64,000 nucleotides of DNA from Alnus glutinosa (GCF_958979055.1 NC_084894.1:6507501-6571500), one strand, 5' to 3'; shown: positions 37,466-49,995, counted from the stretch's first letter. Notes: generated by a model from the sequence alone, not told the origin. Made by a program: numbers and translations.

Positions 37466-37554
37466 TCTGAAACTACACTGTCCGTTGAGTCAAAGTCCTC
37501 TGGCAGCATTGACTCTACCGCACATAGTATTCTTTTCCTGTGGGTAATCCACAT

Positions 37555-37599
<45 letters not shown>

Positions 37600-37860
37600 C
37601 AGAAATTTCCTACAAATCGATTTGTAGAAAATTTTATACAATCTCTATATAAGAGTGACATGTGTCCTTTAAAAACATGTGATTCTCACATGTTTTATTA
37701 ATACTATTAAAAAAGCATGTGACAAACACATGCTATTAAAAATAGCATGTGTTTGTCACATGCTAAGGAACACATGTCAATCTTATATGTGCGTCGTATA
37801 AAATTTTTTATAAACCAATTTATTAAAAATTTATGTCCATAAAAAAATATTTTATACAAA
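37600..37860. mobile_element. Palindromic MITE in unit A
   Basis: Absent from the matching place in unit B (about 44175), so inserted after the duplication. It contains nested inverted words (acatgtg / cacatgt) and a perfect hairpin at 37714-37764: 24-bp arms AGCATGTGACAAACACATGC plus TATT, with a 3-base loop. A 38-base A run (37559-37597) precedes it. A diverged relative with 'acatgtgaaaagtatacgctatta' and 'aaggaatacatgtacg' lies at about 54340-54480. Confidence 0.65.
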
Positions 37861-37990
37861 TTTTGTATACAGAAGCAACATTTGACTACCATACATGCAG
37901 TTTTGATCATGCATCATTGTGCATTGTATACAAAATCATTCAGATGAATCGTCTCCACGTACAACTAATCGTTTGCCTCTTATGCTTAGT

Positions 37991-38735
37991 TTGTTTCGAA
38001 GTAAAATGGTTTTGGGGAAGTCATTTTTCTGAAAATTATTTTTCGCCGAAAGCATTTTTCAGTGTTTGGCGCTTACGAAAAATTACAAATATTTTTTTAT
38101 ATTTTTATTCAATCATATTAATATATAAAAATCATCGGTGACGAGATTCCATCACTGACCGACAAGATTTCTGCCAATTTTACCGGATTCCGGCTACTAT
38201 AGCCAGAATCCGAAATAAAGGCCGAAATTCGAACAGTTTCATCGGAATTTGGGTTGGCCGGAATCCTGCCTAGAACGGCCACAAACCTGCCAGAACCGCT
38301 GGAATCCGGCCAATAGGCCCGAATCCTGCCGTTCTGGCAGGGATATTCTGGCCAGATTCGGCCAACCGGTCGGGATCCGGTCGGAATCCTGTCGTTCTGG
38401 CCAGATGGCCGGAATACGACTATTTTGGTCGTCAGAATCAGGACTGACCAGATTCCGTTGCCGGATTCCAACGACATTGATCGGATGTTGTCGAATTTCA
38501 GTACCGGCAAAATTTCGGTGATGGTTGACTGCTTGAATGGGAAGGTCGACTGTGTCGTTTAAAAAAGGTCGAATGCGTTTGACGTCTTCGGTAAAAAGCC
38601 TAAATCATTTTTTGAAATTTACTAACTATTTTTGATCAAACATAAATTATTTTTCGATTGACTATTATTTTCGTCCTAATTAAACATTAAAAAATATCAT
38701 AATTTTTTTAAAAAAATTATTTTACGTCGAAACAA
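37991..38735. mobile_element. TIR DNA transposon fragment in unit A
   Basis: A 745-bp insertion relative to unit B (near 44650). The ends are inverted: TTGTTTCGAAGTAAAAT on the left and ATTTTACGTCGAAACAA on the right. The centre (38150-38530) is GC-richer and full of 'ccggaatcc' and 'ggattccgg' words in both orientations, so it is strongly self-complementary. No transposase is recognisable and I could not define a target duplication. Confidence 0.6.
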
Positions 38736-39237
38736 TCAGTACACTTACAGTTATCTTGCAGTACGGTGCACCAGAGCACCAACAGCTTTTCATTTGCTAG
38801 GTCTTGACCATATGATGACCCAGCAAAAGCACGGTTCCATCAGAATTAACATCATATATTACGGCTGATTTAACTAATATTAATCCAGGCAACTTAATTA
38901 GGTTTTAAATAAAATAATCACAAGAAATAAAAAAAGAAAAAGAAAAAAAAAGGTAAAAATATAATTAATCTGGATTAATATGCACCTAGACACACGTGCT
39001 GCACGTGCATGGACACGCATGCACGCGCATTAATGCTTCTACGCGTTTAAGTACGTCTTCAAAACAAATAATGTAACTACATGATTAAAGCAAATAATTC
39101 AAAGTTTTTTTTTTGTTTTGGTCGCTTAAGAGAACGGAAAGCAGACTATGCTGACTAAAAACAAAGACCATTCATGATTCATATTTGCAGACAACATCAG
39201 ACTTATGATCTCACCAAACACTCAATAAACGCAATAC

Positions 39238-39519
39238 ATGGATAAGGCGTTTCTCGACGAGGCATCTAGTCATGCGTTGAATTTGGTCAGCCATCTTACT
39301 CGTCATCCATCCACATCCACATCCATCATCCATCACCCATCATCATCATCCATCTTCATCCATGTCCCACAAAACGGCCGCCCAAAGAAATATTTATATG
39401 ATCGATTCAATTGGTTTCATCGAACGCGTATTATTTTGGAATTGAACGAATTGAAAGCCCTTTTAAAGATAACAAATGGAAGGATGGAATATGCTTTATA
39501 CAGATATTTGGACGGTTAA
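39238..39519 (+). other. Open frame in unit B, probably not a gene
   Basis: A 93-codon frame starting MDKAFLDEASSH. The same start exists in unit A at 30366, but there the frame is altered by small indels and stops. Most of the middle is a CATC/ATCC microsatellite (39303-39362) read as Ser/His/Pro. No domain is recognised. The lack of frame conservation between the two copies argues against function. Confidence 0.25.
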
Positions 39520-42447
39520 ACTGGCGATGAGTCGCCGGTAAAATGAAAGTAAAAGTTATTGAGATAACATACATCGTCCGAAGGGGGCCGGTGACTGTAT
39601 CGATACTTGGAGGCCGGGTGTACCTAGCTACCGTGTATCCCTTTTTTATGAGAGAGCTAGAGAGAGAGAGACTCTTTGTCCAACATGGTAGCACCGTGGC
39701 AATGGTAAGTAGGATGTGTTTGACAAAGGTTTTTAATGGGAGTTTTGTTTTTGAATATATAGTAATAAGAAGTGATTGTTATGATATAAAATATAAAAGA
39801 TTTGTATGGAAAAGTGAAATTTGCATAGTAATAAAAAATTATTGATATGATATAAAAAGTAAAAAGAGTTAGAACGTTTTGAAGTTAACTTTTTTTTTTT
39901 TTTTTTTGGAAAATTGAAAATAAGGGGAGGAGAGGGGAAGATGGCTGCCAAACAAAGCCGTTAATTTTCCTTATAAGCGTGACATACCATGTTATATCGT
40001 AGAATCGTATTAATGGCCGATCATTTGGGGATTGATGAGAGTGAATATATAGTTTTCACGTGCATGTAGATCGAAGATCGTTGATTTGTTTTCCTTAATT
40101 ACAAGGATAATTAGTGTAACACTAGAATATATATGTAAATAAACCATATATGCATTTAGGTGCGTAGATATACCTAATGACATTGGTTTTTGAATGGTTT
40201 AGATTTTAAGGTACGGATAAAGTTTCTTTTAATTTAGTCTATTAAACTGACATAATTTTAGAGCTACCGTCTGCGGCTAATTAAGATGCGCGTGGCTTAA
40301 GAGTTAAGCCAAAAAGTGTTTGGTGCTGGGGACTGGGGACCGGGGAGAAGCAAACAAAGAGAAATTAAGTGATGCTAGCTCCAAAATTAAGTTACTTTCC
40401 AAGTATTCTGATAACCTTTTCTATCCTCAGCAATCTGGCACTAGTGTTCTTATTTTACTTGTTATCTTTCCAGAAAGCCATGCAAAAGTGTTCTTTATCC
40501 TCCTTCCAACATCTTCTCGACGTGTCTGGTGATGAAAAGGAACCTTGATGATTCTCATCCACATCAACCCTTTTGGGTAGCTAGCTAGCTAGCTAGCTAT
40601 AATAATCGACTTGTTTTGGGGGGTGGGTATTTTTAAGCTTTTTGTTAATAAATAATAGATAAGAGAAATAGTTTTATTTTATATATATAATATGTTAATA
40701 AAGCTTGAGAAATATGAATTAATTAAGGTTGGCAAAAACCGGAAAACGTAATTAAAATTGGTAATTTTCAACTTGTGGGTATATTCATAGGTTCGTCCGA
40801 GAAGGTCTTTTCCAAAAAAGGGAGTCTTGGAGTGAACATGACGAATCTAGAGCTATGTCAAATTGTCAATGGCTGAAACCTTACCCAACTGCATGGCCGA
40901 AAGAATGATTAAGATAAGCCAATCTACTAATCTAGTATCTAAACAATTTCATCAACCCAAAAGTTAATTGGACTTACTAGGAATGATCAGCAGAGTTGGG
41001 TAATGATTTTTTATTTTATTTTATTATTAATGTCAGGAAATGATTCTCTAGCTCAGTTGTAAAGCAGACCTTTTGCTTTTCAGTTTTTTTTTTTTTTTTA
41101 AAAAAAAAAATGAAAAAATGAAAAAGAAAAGAAGAGTAAAAGGACTACAATTACAATATTAGCGTAACAATGCAAAAGGAAGTTGCAGGAACCAATTAAA
41201 TCAAAGATCAACAAAATAACTCTATCCAGTACCCATGTAGCAATCCATTCAATAGCTTTGCCTCGGAGAGGATCCTCAAGATGGAAGGAGGACGTGGGAA
41301 TGCTGCTAATGGTGTTGGTTGTAGCAGCCTAAAGTTGAAATTTGACAGGTGTCATGAACGGTATCAGAAAAGTTCTTAACTTTTAATCATGAGCTGCATA
41401 ATGAGCTATGAAGACTAAGAGATATATCTATAAGTAGATAATGAGTCTCCATCTAGGACTGTGAAATAGATGACAACAAAGTCAGTATATCTTACGGTTC
41501 AGATCAGGATCTAGATTCTTATTTGCAGCAAAAGGCTCCACTGAAAGAGAGTTAAAAAAGCAAGAGTAAATATGTACCTGATTTACCTGAAGAATAAAAG
41601 AACATGAGGGCCTCTAAAGAATTATATATGCCACTATGCCAGGGCAAGTTCTAGAGATCAAGACACGTCTCTTACAAATGATGCAAGAGTATTTGGCAAG
41701 TGATTACACATGGCATAATTCACCATAATTTTTTCATTTCATATGCAGTTCACCCCAAGAAGCAATGCACTTTCCCTTATGATTTCTAATTGGTGAATTA
41801 AGCCCTTGGAGAGGTGCTTCATTCTCTGAAGACGTCCCACCGCACTACATAATAAATTTCCAACTCAACTCTTCTCTTCTGGCCAACATTATTGCACTTC
41901 CACAACCACAAACCAAGTCATTATTGTCCTACATGAAATCACACTAGCTATGAGCCCATCATGCTTACGGAAATTGGAAAAGAAGTCAACATGATAATAA
42001 TGATCACCAAGCTCTTGGACTGATTCCACTAAGCTAGAAAAAGGTCAATAATGACTTCAGCCTAGAGAGCAATCATTAATGTCTCCTGCAAACATTAATG
42101 CCTTGATTCACAAGGCAGAAAAGGAAGACACTCCCAGCCAAAAGATGTGCAGCAGGTTAAAGCCCATCGTTATTTTTGGTCAGATATTTTCTGCTGGATT
42201 CAAAACCAGTGGTATTCACTAATGTCTCTAAAGAAACCAAAAGTCTCTCTCATGTGAATGATGTGTCATACCAATCAGAGTAAAAAAGTGAAGTATGCAA
42301 CGGAATTACGATTAAAATCTAATTAAATGGCATTCCAAAAATACAAAACATGATAACATTTAAAGAAAGACATGAACATCTGGTAGTCATAACCATTCTA
42401 GACAACAAGATTTCAAAACCCTACTCAAATGCTGAAAACACAATCAC

Positions 42448-42912
42448 TCAGTAAAGATCAGCTTCCTTGTGTGTGTGAATCACACAGTCTGAGGTCGGGT
42501 ATGAGACACAAGTCAGCAGATAACCTTCCTTCATTTGATTGTCATCAAGGAATGAACCATCAGACTGGTCCACCGAGCCGGAAACCTTCATCCCAGCACA
42601 GGTAGAGCAAGCCCCAGCCCTGCATGAATAAGGCAGCTCAATTCCAGCATTCTCAGCTGAATCTAGGATGTAAGCATCATCAGGGGCGTCAAACTCATTC
42701 TCTTCACCATCTGGTCCTACAAGCTTAATCTTGTATACTGCCATTGCGGATGCTCTGAAAGAGGGGGATGCTTTCAATCCAAAAGCTTTGCTGATGCTTT
42801 TTACAGATCCAATAGAGAATGGCCGCTTGACAATGGCGCTGGTGAAACGGTTCTGAGGTGCAGTTCTTGACATGCAATGGAAGGGAAGTTTCACAGTTGA
42901 CATGGTTGACAT
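42448..42912 (-). CDS. FD3: Plastid 2Fe-2S ferredoxin, root-type (FD3-like), intact copy
   Basis: Small electron carrier of plastids. Root-type ferredoxins take electrons from NADPH via ferredoxin-NADP reductase and feed nitrite reductase, glutamate synthase and sulfite reductase. The product has 154 residues, about the length of Arabidopsis FD3. Residues 1 to about 56 are a Ser/Thr/Lys-rich chloroplast transit peptide; the mature part starts near [12 protein letters not shown]. The 2Fe-2S ligands are Cys97, Cys102, Cys105 ([10 protein letters not shown]) and Cys135 (LLTC). The C-terminus [10 protein letters not shown] with a Cys is the FD3-type signature rather than the leaf type. I start at the first MST (42912); an in-frame ATG eight codons upstream lies close to a likely leader-intron acceptor. 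No coding intron. It is the working member of a tandem pair, the other copy being at 35868-36281. Confidence 0.93.
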   Translation of the reverse strand: MSTMSTVKLPFHCMSRTAPQNRFTSAIVKRPFSIGSVKSISKAFGLKASPSFRASAMAVYKIKLVGPDGEENEFDAPDDAYILDSAENAGIELPYSCRAGACSTCAGMKVSGSVDQSDGSFLDDNQMKEGYLLTCVSYPTSDCVIHTHKEADLY

Positions 42913-44260
42913 AGTTGCCCTGAATCCACAAAGCAAATTTCTGCTGGTTTAATAAATAATTGCTCACCAAGTACAGGAAACAAAGCTATTAAGGTCTATA
43001 ACACCAACGTTACCATTAAAAATAAATGAAATAATGTATATAACATCAATCTAAACAAAAGAAACTGATAGGGAAAGAATTAGAAAATATGAATTGTTCA
43101 ATGCATATAGATTCACGCTCAGGTATCGTCTCGCAAAAACATCCCTATAGATGCATATGTAACAAAGGCGAACTGATTAATGCCCTCCTTGGACAACTCT
43201 ATTTCTTCCATGTGCCTTTCTTGTCATGAACTTCAATGGGATAATGCTAGGAAAAGATTTGAACCTAACGCCTGCCCCAACCCCACCAAACCCTTTTACC
43301 ACTGGAGTCAAGGGAAAAGGCTGAACGAGAGGTTGAATGTTATTGAGTAAGAGTAAAAAACACAAATTTCTAAAACCAGTATCAAAGCATATTTTCTTGT
43401 TTTGAATTATACTATTGTTTCCAGAATATTGAGCATGCACCAAATTGGCTCCTAATCACATTGTTATTACCTCCCAAAGTATTAAATCCATAAGGTTTGT
43501 AGGACTATAAAAGAGCACAAACCCAAGATACAAGAAAATTCCCACTGCTAAGCAGCAGCAGAATGTATAAGAGCTGAAATAGGGGCAGGCCTTTCCACTG
43601 CTTCAGGTAACTAAGCATTAAGGGGGAATGGGGCAAAATTAACAACTGCATGGGAAAATAATAGGAAAATCACAATGCTGATCCAAAGGTCCCACCCCAA
43701 CACACACACAAATGATATAAGAATAGATTAAATCACTTACAAAGCATCCATTTCTCCATTGGATGACGCAATCATTTCTAAGAATTCTAAGAGGATGGAA
43801 AGGAGCCAACTGCTTATAATCTTGGAATTTGTTGCCAAGCACACCCTAAAGCAGATGGGTGGACCTCCTTGCAGCCAAGGGGGTGATATTTTGTATGCCT
43901 TTTAAAGCTTCACAAAAAAATGGAACTAAACTTTCCATTCTAGAAGAAAAGGCAATTGATATCCGGAGCACTATGAGAAGAGCAAGCTAAAGGCTCTCTG
44001 CTCTTCACTCGAGGCTCCAATTTTATAACCACTTGATAGAAATAGCCTATCTCAATAATTTAACCAATGCCTATATATAGTCTGAAACTACACTGTCTGT
44101 TGAGTCAAAGTCCTCTGGCAGCATTGACTCTAACACATAATATTCTTTTTCTCTAGGGTAATCTAGATAAAAAAATATGTAACAAATGATTCTTTACTGT
44201 TAGACAGAAGACACCTTTGACTGCCATACAGGCATGTTTGATCATGCATCATTGTGCATT

Positions 44261-44587
44261 TGATAAGAACCCGAAATTGGGAACTCAAAAGGACTTGTTA
44301 TTGATAATTTTCTTCATGCTGGACTCATAGATTAGGGTTACATTTATAGGCTAACTTATTGGGTAAAACAAGGAAAGGAAATAACATGAATAGGAAATGA
44401 AATAAACTTATTGTCTTCCCATATTGAAAATCGGTTAAAGGGGAAAGTAGCCGTTGGAGACTGGACAAGATTGGCACCAACTGCTACTTGCCTTATTGGA
44501 TAGCCACCTGCCTTAGTGAAACCCTAATTGATAATCTGAAGCCCTAATTGATCATAGCCGTTACTTGCCAAAAAATATCTCCTATCA
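44261..44587. mobile_element. Solo LTR in unit B
   Basis: A 327-bp segment that starts TGATAAGAACCC and ends CCTATCA, so it has TG...CA ends. It is flanked by a perfect 5-bp duplication, GCATT (44256-44260 and 44588-44592). Unit A still shows the empty site (single GCATT at 37921-37925), which proves insertion after the duplication. It is left from recombination between two LTRs; the family is not identified. Confidence 0.9.
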
Positions 44588-44772
44588 GCATTGCATATAA
44601 AATCATTCAGATGAATCGTCTCCACCTGCAGCTAACCGTTTGCCTCTTAGTAAGATTATCGCTGATGGTTATGTTGCAGTACGGTGCACCAGAGCACCAA
44701 CAGCTTTTCATTTGCTAGGTTTTGACCATATGATGACCCAGCAAACGCATGGTTCCATCAGAATTAACATCA

Positions 44773-46490
44773 ATACGTTGGTCACTCTGAACTGGTGTAG
44801 ATGCATGGTCTTACTCTTAAATAAATAGTCTCCTCTAATTCCAACTAGTGGCAATCTCACTCCTATGCTTCATATATTATAGAGGCCACACAAGCCTACG
44901 TCACAAATCACAAAGGTTGCATTTAGAGTTGAGGATTTTTTTTTTTATAAGTAATAAAAGTTTTACAAAAAAAGCATAAGGCATTCCTAAGTGCACAGGA
45001 AGTATACACAGGAAACTATAACAAGAAAGAAAACCCAACAACCTTCAAAAACCAAAGCCTTCAAACCCAAAACCATCGGAAGACCCCAACCCTACACCAT
45101 GTGCGCCTTACCTTTCCTACGTCGGGAGAATGCGCTAGAATCACCATAGTTGATGGATCTTGCCAGATTCAAAACTTCCTGCCTACCTTTGGTCTTTGGA
45201 CACGTTGCCTTAATTCCCCGATGGAAGTCCTCTTCAAAGGCTTCCAAAATAGCCGATGATGGATCCATATCCTCATCACCATCCAACTCTCAATCCAAGG
45301 CCAAATCGGGAGGCAAAACACCCAAAGGGTAAGGAGAGTCGACAACCTCCCCATCCTAGACTTCGTTGATGAATTTGACATAACATCTTAAACCAAATCA
45401 TTTCAAATCCACGTACTAATAAGTTTAATACCATCCATGAACTTCATTAATGGGGAAAAACAAAAGAGTTAGTACTTTTCATACTTTATTCGATCCTGTA
45501 AAAATAGAAACTGAAATCCTAACCCTTTCTCCAAATACGTCAAGCCAAATGATCCATGTGAATCGTGACTGAAGCAAAACTCAAAAGTGAAGGGGATCAT
45601 AAGAAGCGTCTAGCTCAATAAAGATGAGGGAATGCTTCAAAAGTTCTAAAATAAAAAATAAGGCATGTTGGTAGAGTACACATAATCCCCTTAAACTACC
45701 ACTCAATTATAAATGTCCCCTTCAAACTATCAATTGTTCATGATTTGGTGGCCCTGACGGTGGCCGCCAAACACCGTGTGGCTGCCAGAACTGACTAGCG
45801 GCCACCAAAGGACCGCCAAATCTGTTGGTGGCCACCACAACAGTGACTGATGGCTGCCACAACACCACCCCAAATTTTTTTTTTTAAATAAAAAAGTCAA
45901 CTGTTTATATTTCATACATGTAATCAACAGCCCCCATGCCTGAAAAAAATTATAAATCACAATATGCAACCTTAAAAAAAATACAATATTAAGTTATTTT
46001 TTGAGAAGTGTTTTGAGTTTTGAGAAGAGTTTTGTAGCTTGCTTTGAAAAGTGTGTCAGTGGTAGGGGTCACATTTGAAAATCCATTTGGTTAACTAGTA
46101 TTTAAGAAGAGTTTTCAGCGTTTGAAAAGTGCAAAAGGCTTTTCTAAGGGTTTACCAAACAGGACCTAAAGATAATGAATTTGTAGGAGAAATATTATTA
46201 TGATTTCCTCACTTGAAAGAGATTGCATGATCATTATTGTGAACAAAGATTTACAATTCTGGAAGACCATTCCTGCGTGCACTTTTAATCACATGACTAT
46301 TGAATGGATCATGTACTATCTACTGGTGACTAAATAGTTCATGGACTATGGATAGTGGGACTAAAAGCACATGAGGCAGTATTCTACTTTGCAATTATAA
46401 ACCCAATTCGAGACCACAATTATTTATACATGCAATATTTACACCTAAAACAACGAAGAACAACTCCGGAACATAATATAGGTATCCCCC
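44773..46490. other. Intergenic region with a LINE-like tail
   Basis: A poly-T run at 44938-44946, followed by 'ataagtaataaaagttttac', 'gcattcctaagtgcacagg' and 'aagtatacacagg', is the mirror image of a typical plant L1-LINE 3' end. A 5'-truncated LINE on the minus strand probably runs to about 45400. The 64-codon minus-strand frame inside (45092-45286) is not recognised. Around 45750-45880 there are repeated 'gtggccgccaa' and 'ggcggccacca' words, a common dispersed repeat style. Nothing else is supported. Confidence 0.5.
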
Positions 46491-48400
46491 ATCTATGCTG
46501 AAATATCTTTGCTTGTGCTCTTGGCGTAAGTGACCAAACTCCTAACACTAAATTGACAGTTATCAACCAATATAAAGTTTAGTGACAAAGTTCGAAATTT
46601 TAGCATCAATTTGATATGGGTCCGTGTTCTGTAGTGCTCTGGTTGGACCCTGAGAAATGCAGGCAAAAAAGAGAAGTATCTAAAAAACAAAATTAAATCA
46701 TGAAACTCTCATACTATAATTTCTATAAGCCATGAAAAAATAATTAAATAAGTCCTAATTTCAAACCAAAGGGCATCTCATTGGGAAAAGAAAAAAAAAA
46801 AGATACTTCGAAAACTCCGAAATAGAAATCAAAAACCGGCGTCAAACTCAGAAAGAACAACTTTTAGAAGCACGTCGTTCGTGATTGTTGTACCATGCTT
46901 ATATAGAAATCCAAAAACAGATTTTCCTACTCATTTATCATTAGATAAGTAGGACCAAACACGACCTGAAACCCATAACAGTGTCTTCCATTTCCTTTAC
47001 CCTTTAACGGGCTATCGTTTCCTTGGTACCTCCGAGCAACAAAAACAGACAGTAAAGTCCCCGATGTTTTTGACGTAACAAAATCAAAACACAATCTTGC
47101 AAACAGGACCAAACAAGAAGCGGACATCAACAGCATCCAAAACAAAACAAATATAAACATTGATACAGAGAGAGAGAGAGAGAGAGAGCTCACTGAGATG
47201 GGGGGCGGAGAGGAATCCGAAAAGAGTAAAGAGGCTCGGTGGAGAAATGGGTTTCAGTAGACGAGGGTGAAGAGTGACGGGTGGGCTCTAAAGTTTATTG
47301 TTTATATATACGTGTTGGAGAGAAAGTGTAGTGAAGGTTGGGGGAAAGGTACGGCTTTTGGCATCTGTCGAAAGCCAGGGACCATAAAGAGCGTCGGATT
47401 CCTAATTGCCAAGCGCCAAACCAACCTAACTCGCCCCTGGTTTTCTTTCCTTATTTTAGGGTTCATTTGACTTTTTTATTCCGAAAAGAGGTCGGTAAGA
47501 AGTGATTGACGTGGTTTAAAATTTAAACATATTTTATAAAAAAGTAAAAATAGATTATTTTATAATGAATTTTTTTATTTAAATAAAAATAAAATATGAT
47601 TGATGTGATATAAAAATTGTAAAAAAATTAAAATATTTTTTATTTGATTTTATTTAGAGAAATAAAAAAAAAAGAAATAAACATATGAGAAATATGTGTT
47701 TTTTTTTTTTTAAAGGCGATTCTCTTTCTCTAACTTGAGGTATATATGGTCCAAGTCCTAAGATATTCATTTAGAAAAACAAGTGGGTTGATTTAATAAT
47801 TTTTAGGCGTCATTGTGTGTCGATGGAATGGCGGGTGACCTCACCTAACAATCAGAGAGTAATAAACATTACTCTACGCTAAATGCACAAGCGCCGCAAC
47901 TGAAGAAGATGCAATCGTGTATGCAAATTAGACCGTTGGGCGTGCACCGACTATTCATTTAAAAAGCTCTCTCTTTATTTGAGAGAATATTCTTTTTTTT
48001 TTTTACCGTTAGAATATGGCAGGGAATTTTTAACCGGTATTTCTGTTCCGAATGTGACTTTCAGATTGTCAAGACCTTTGAAGTTTTTGCTGTTTAATAT
48101 GCTGCCATTTCGTTTTGTCTATTTGTTTTTGCTGTTTGTACTTATTGTATTTGTTGTTTATGTAAAGTTTTTGAATTTGATTGTCTTTTTTCTTTTTCTT
48201 TTTCTTTAAAAAAAAAAAAAAAAAAAAGAGGCAGAATTGGATGGTATTCGCCTATTTGGTTTGCGAAATTGATATCTAGAATGAAATGTATATTTTTATA
48301 AAATAGTCATTATTTTATTTAGGAGGAACTTATTCTTTAGGAACCCTTTGGAAGATGAATAAAATGAGAAGAATATATATTCTTTAAAGAATACACAACG

Positions 48401-48431
<31 letters not shown>

Positions 48432-48650
48432 ACACTTATTTTCTTTCGACCCTTCAAAAAAAAAATGAAAATTATAAATTGTTGTGGCATACCACCCACA
48501 GTAAAACCCAAGGGTGGCGGACCATTCCAGACAAATTTTGGGGTGACTTGGCCACCTCCAATTCGCATCGGAGGTGGTCGCAACCACTCCAATCATCGTC
48601 AGGGTTGGTCTCACTACCCTCACATTACCTCGTGGGTTCACCACAAGGCG
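46491..48650. other. Intergenic region, possible minus-strand transcript start
   Basis: On the minus strand, TATATATAAAC at about 47297-47307 is followed by a CT-rich leader (CTCTCTCTCTCT, 47166-47189) and an ATG at 47160. That opens a 78-codon frame with a hydrophobic start (MFIFVLFWMLLMSASCLVLF). It looks like a promoter plus leader, but I recognise no protein family and no downstream exons. Poly-T/poly-A runs lie at 47700-47711 and 48208-48227. Confidence 0.3.
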
Positions 48651-48654
48651 CTAA

Positions 48655-49034
48655 GAGCACTAGTAGCAGTTACCTTATATTGGTTCATTTCCCTATATTT
48701 AAGGAAAATTTTATGAAAAACATCAAAAAACCTCCCACAGCAGTGCCCTATATTTAGATTATGGGGTTGGGAATGAATAGTGATTCCCTATGTATACATG
48801 TCTACTATTCATTCCCTATGTATTATTTTAATATAAAAGAAGTATAATTAATTGATATAAGGAAGAGAGAAAAAGTAGGAAAGAGAGAAAAAGAATAAAA
48901 TAAGAGTAAAAAAATAATATTTAATTGATATAGAAAAAAGTAAGGGAATGTGGGGCATTTTTTTATAGGAAAGCAAAAAGTAATTTTGTTCCCTAAATAT
49001 AGGGAAAATGGTTGGGAATCTACTGCTAGTGCTC
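48655..49034. mobile_element. Tourist-type (PIF/Harbinger) MITE
   Basis: 380 bp with inverted ends GAGCACTAGTAGCAG and CTACTGCTAGTGCTC, flanked by a direct TAA duplication (48652-48654 and 49035-49037), the target typical of PIF/Harbinger elements. Longer sub-terminal pairing includes 'ttccctatatttaagg' against 'ccctaaatatagggaa'. No coding capacity. Confidence 0.78.
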
Positions 49035-49995
49035 TAAGGGATAGTACGGCCACCCTGAGTTCATGCAATTCAACATTTACATACTTTTTTTTTTTAATTT
49101 GAGTTTTAGGAAAATTTGATTTAATTCCATATAGGACATATCTCTTCTTACCAAGCTAAGAAATAAGAATTAGTTTTTTTTTTTTTAAAAAAAAAAAAAA
49201 ACTACTCCTATTTCCTAATGAAATACCCGCTCTGCATATTAAACAATGCCTTAATCTTTATGTAAAGCCTAATTTGATTGTGTTTGCAATGTTGTTTACA
49301 TAAAGTCTTACATCATGTTGAAAATGTGTAATTAAAAGTAAAAATCAAACGTTTTATATATTTTAATAATAAATTAATAAAATTTATTCTTTGGTTTAAT
49401 TAATTTTTTTTTAAAAAAAATACTCAATCAAGCTCAATTGGGGATCAGCTCGAGAGGGGGGACCCTTGTCGAGTTCAAGCAAAGCTCAAACATGGCACGG
49501 GTCCTGGCAAGCCAAAAGGCATCAAAACTCGGCTCAAGTTCGAAACAAGTTGATTGCATATTTGATACAGCCGAGCCAAGTCGACGCATGCAATACTCAG
49601 ACTCGCTCGGCTTAAGGCACCTTTCGCTCGAAAATAAGCAATTCATAGTTAAGCAGAGGAGAGACATCAAGACCCCGGACGGTCGTGTTCACTGCCTAAC
49701 AATTATCCTGGAGAGATTTGTGTATCTTCCTTCATACAATATACCATGGGCAGAGTAGACATGGGAAATTAAAGGGCCAAAATATAAGAGTAAAATTCAA
49801 CAATGTGATATAGCGCAAGTGAGAGTGAAAAATTGGTTCACCTCTCCAACAATGTCTACCACCATGGCTTCTACGCATTCAAAGAACAGCACAAGGTAAA
49901 ACAGCCCAACCAAGAGGAAAACTTGACATTCAAAGAAAGAAGTTATAAGTACTATAGCTCCCATGAGCTCACTACAAAATTCCCTCCCCAACATC
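49035..49995. other. Intergenic region downstream of RPL10A
   Basis: AT-rich, with poly-T/poly-A at 49174-49200. A plus-strand open frame (49438-49758) has no recognised domain. The last part probably contains the 3' untranslated region of the minus-strand RPL10A. Confidence 0.5.

Larger units (their letters stand above)
30002..38854. repeat. Unit A of a direct tandem segmental duplication
   Basis: The unit starts CATATATTACGGCTGATT (30002) and ends GAATTAACATCA (38854). The same start recurs at 38853 and the same end at 44772, which gives two head-to-tail copies. Collinear landmarks include 'atggataaggcgtt' (30365 and 39238), the 'gtgaatatatagttttca' block (33144 and 40049), the ferredoxin gene and the 'ggtgcaccagagcaccaaca' block (38765 and 44684). 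Unit A is longer because it gained a copia fragment, an internal tandem repeat, a palindromic MITE and a TIR element. Confidence 0.93.
38853..44772. repeat. Unit B of the direct tandem segmental duplication
   Basis: Second copy of the segment at 30002-38854, in the same orientation. It starts at CATATATTACGG directly after the end of unit A. The right end (GAATTAACATCA, to 44772) is followed by unique sequence. It lacks the copia fragment, the internal doubling, the MITE and the TIR element of unit A, but carries its own solo LTR. It holds the intact ferredoxin gene. Confidence 0.93.

Noticed and set aside
38118..38521. Opposing open frames of 90-130 codons
   Set aside because: They translate the self-complementary ccggaatcc core of a TIR element.
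49438..49758. 106-codon plus-strand frame
   Set aside because: No domain recognised, no supporting gene structure and ordinary intergenic surroundings.
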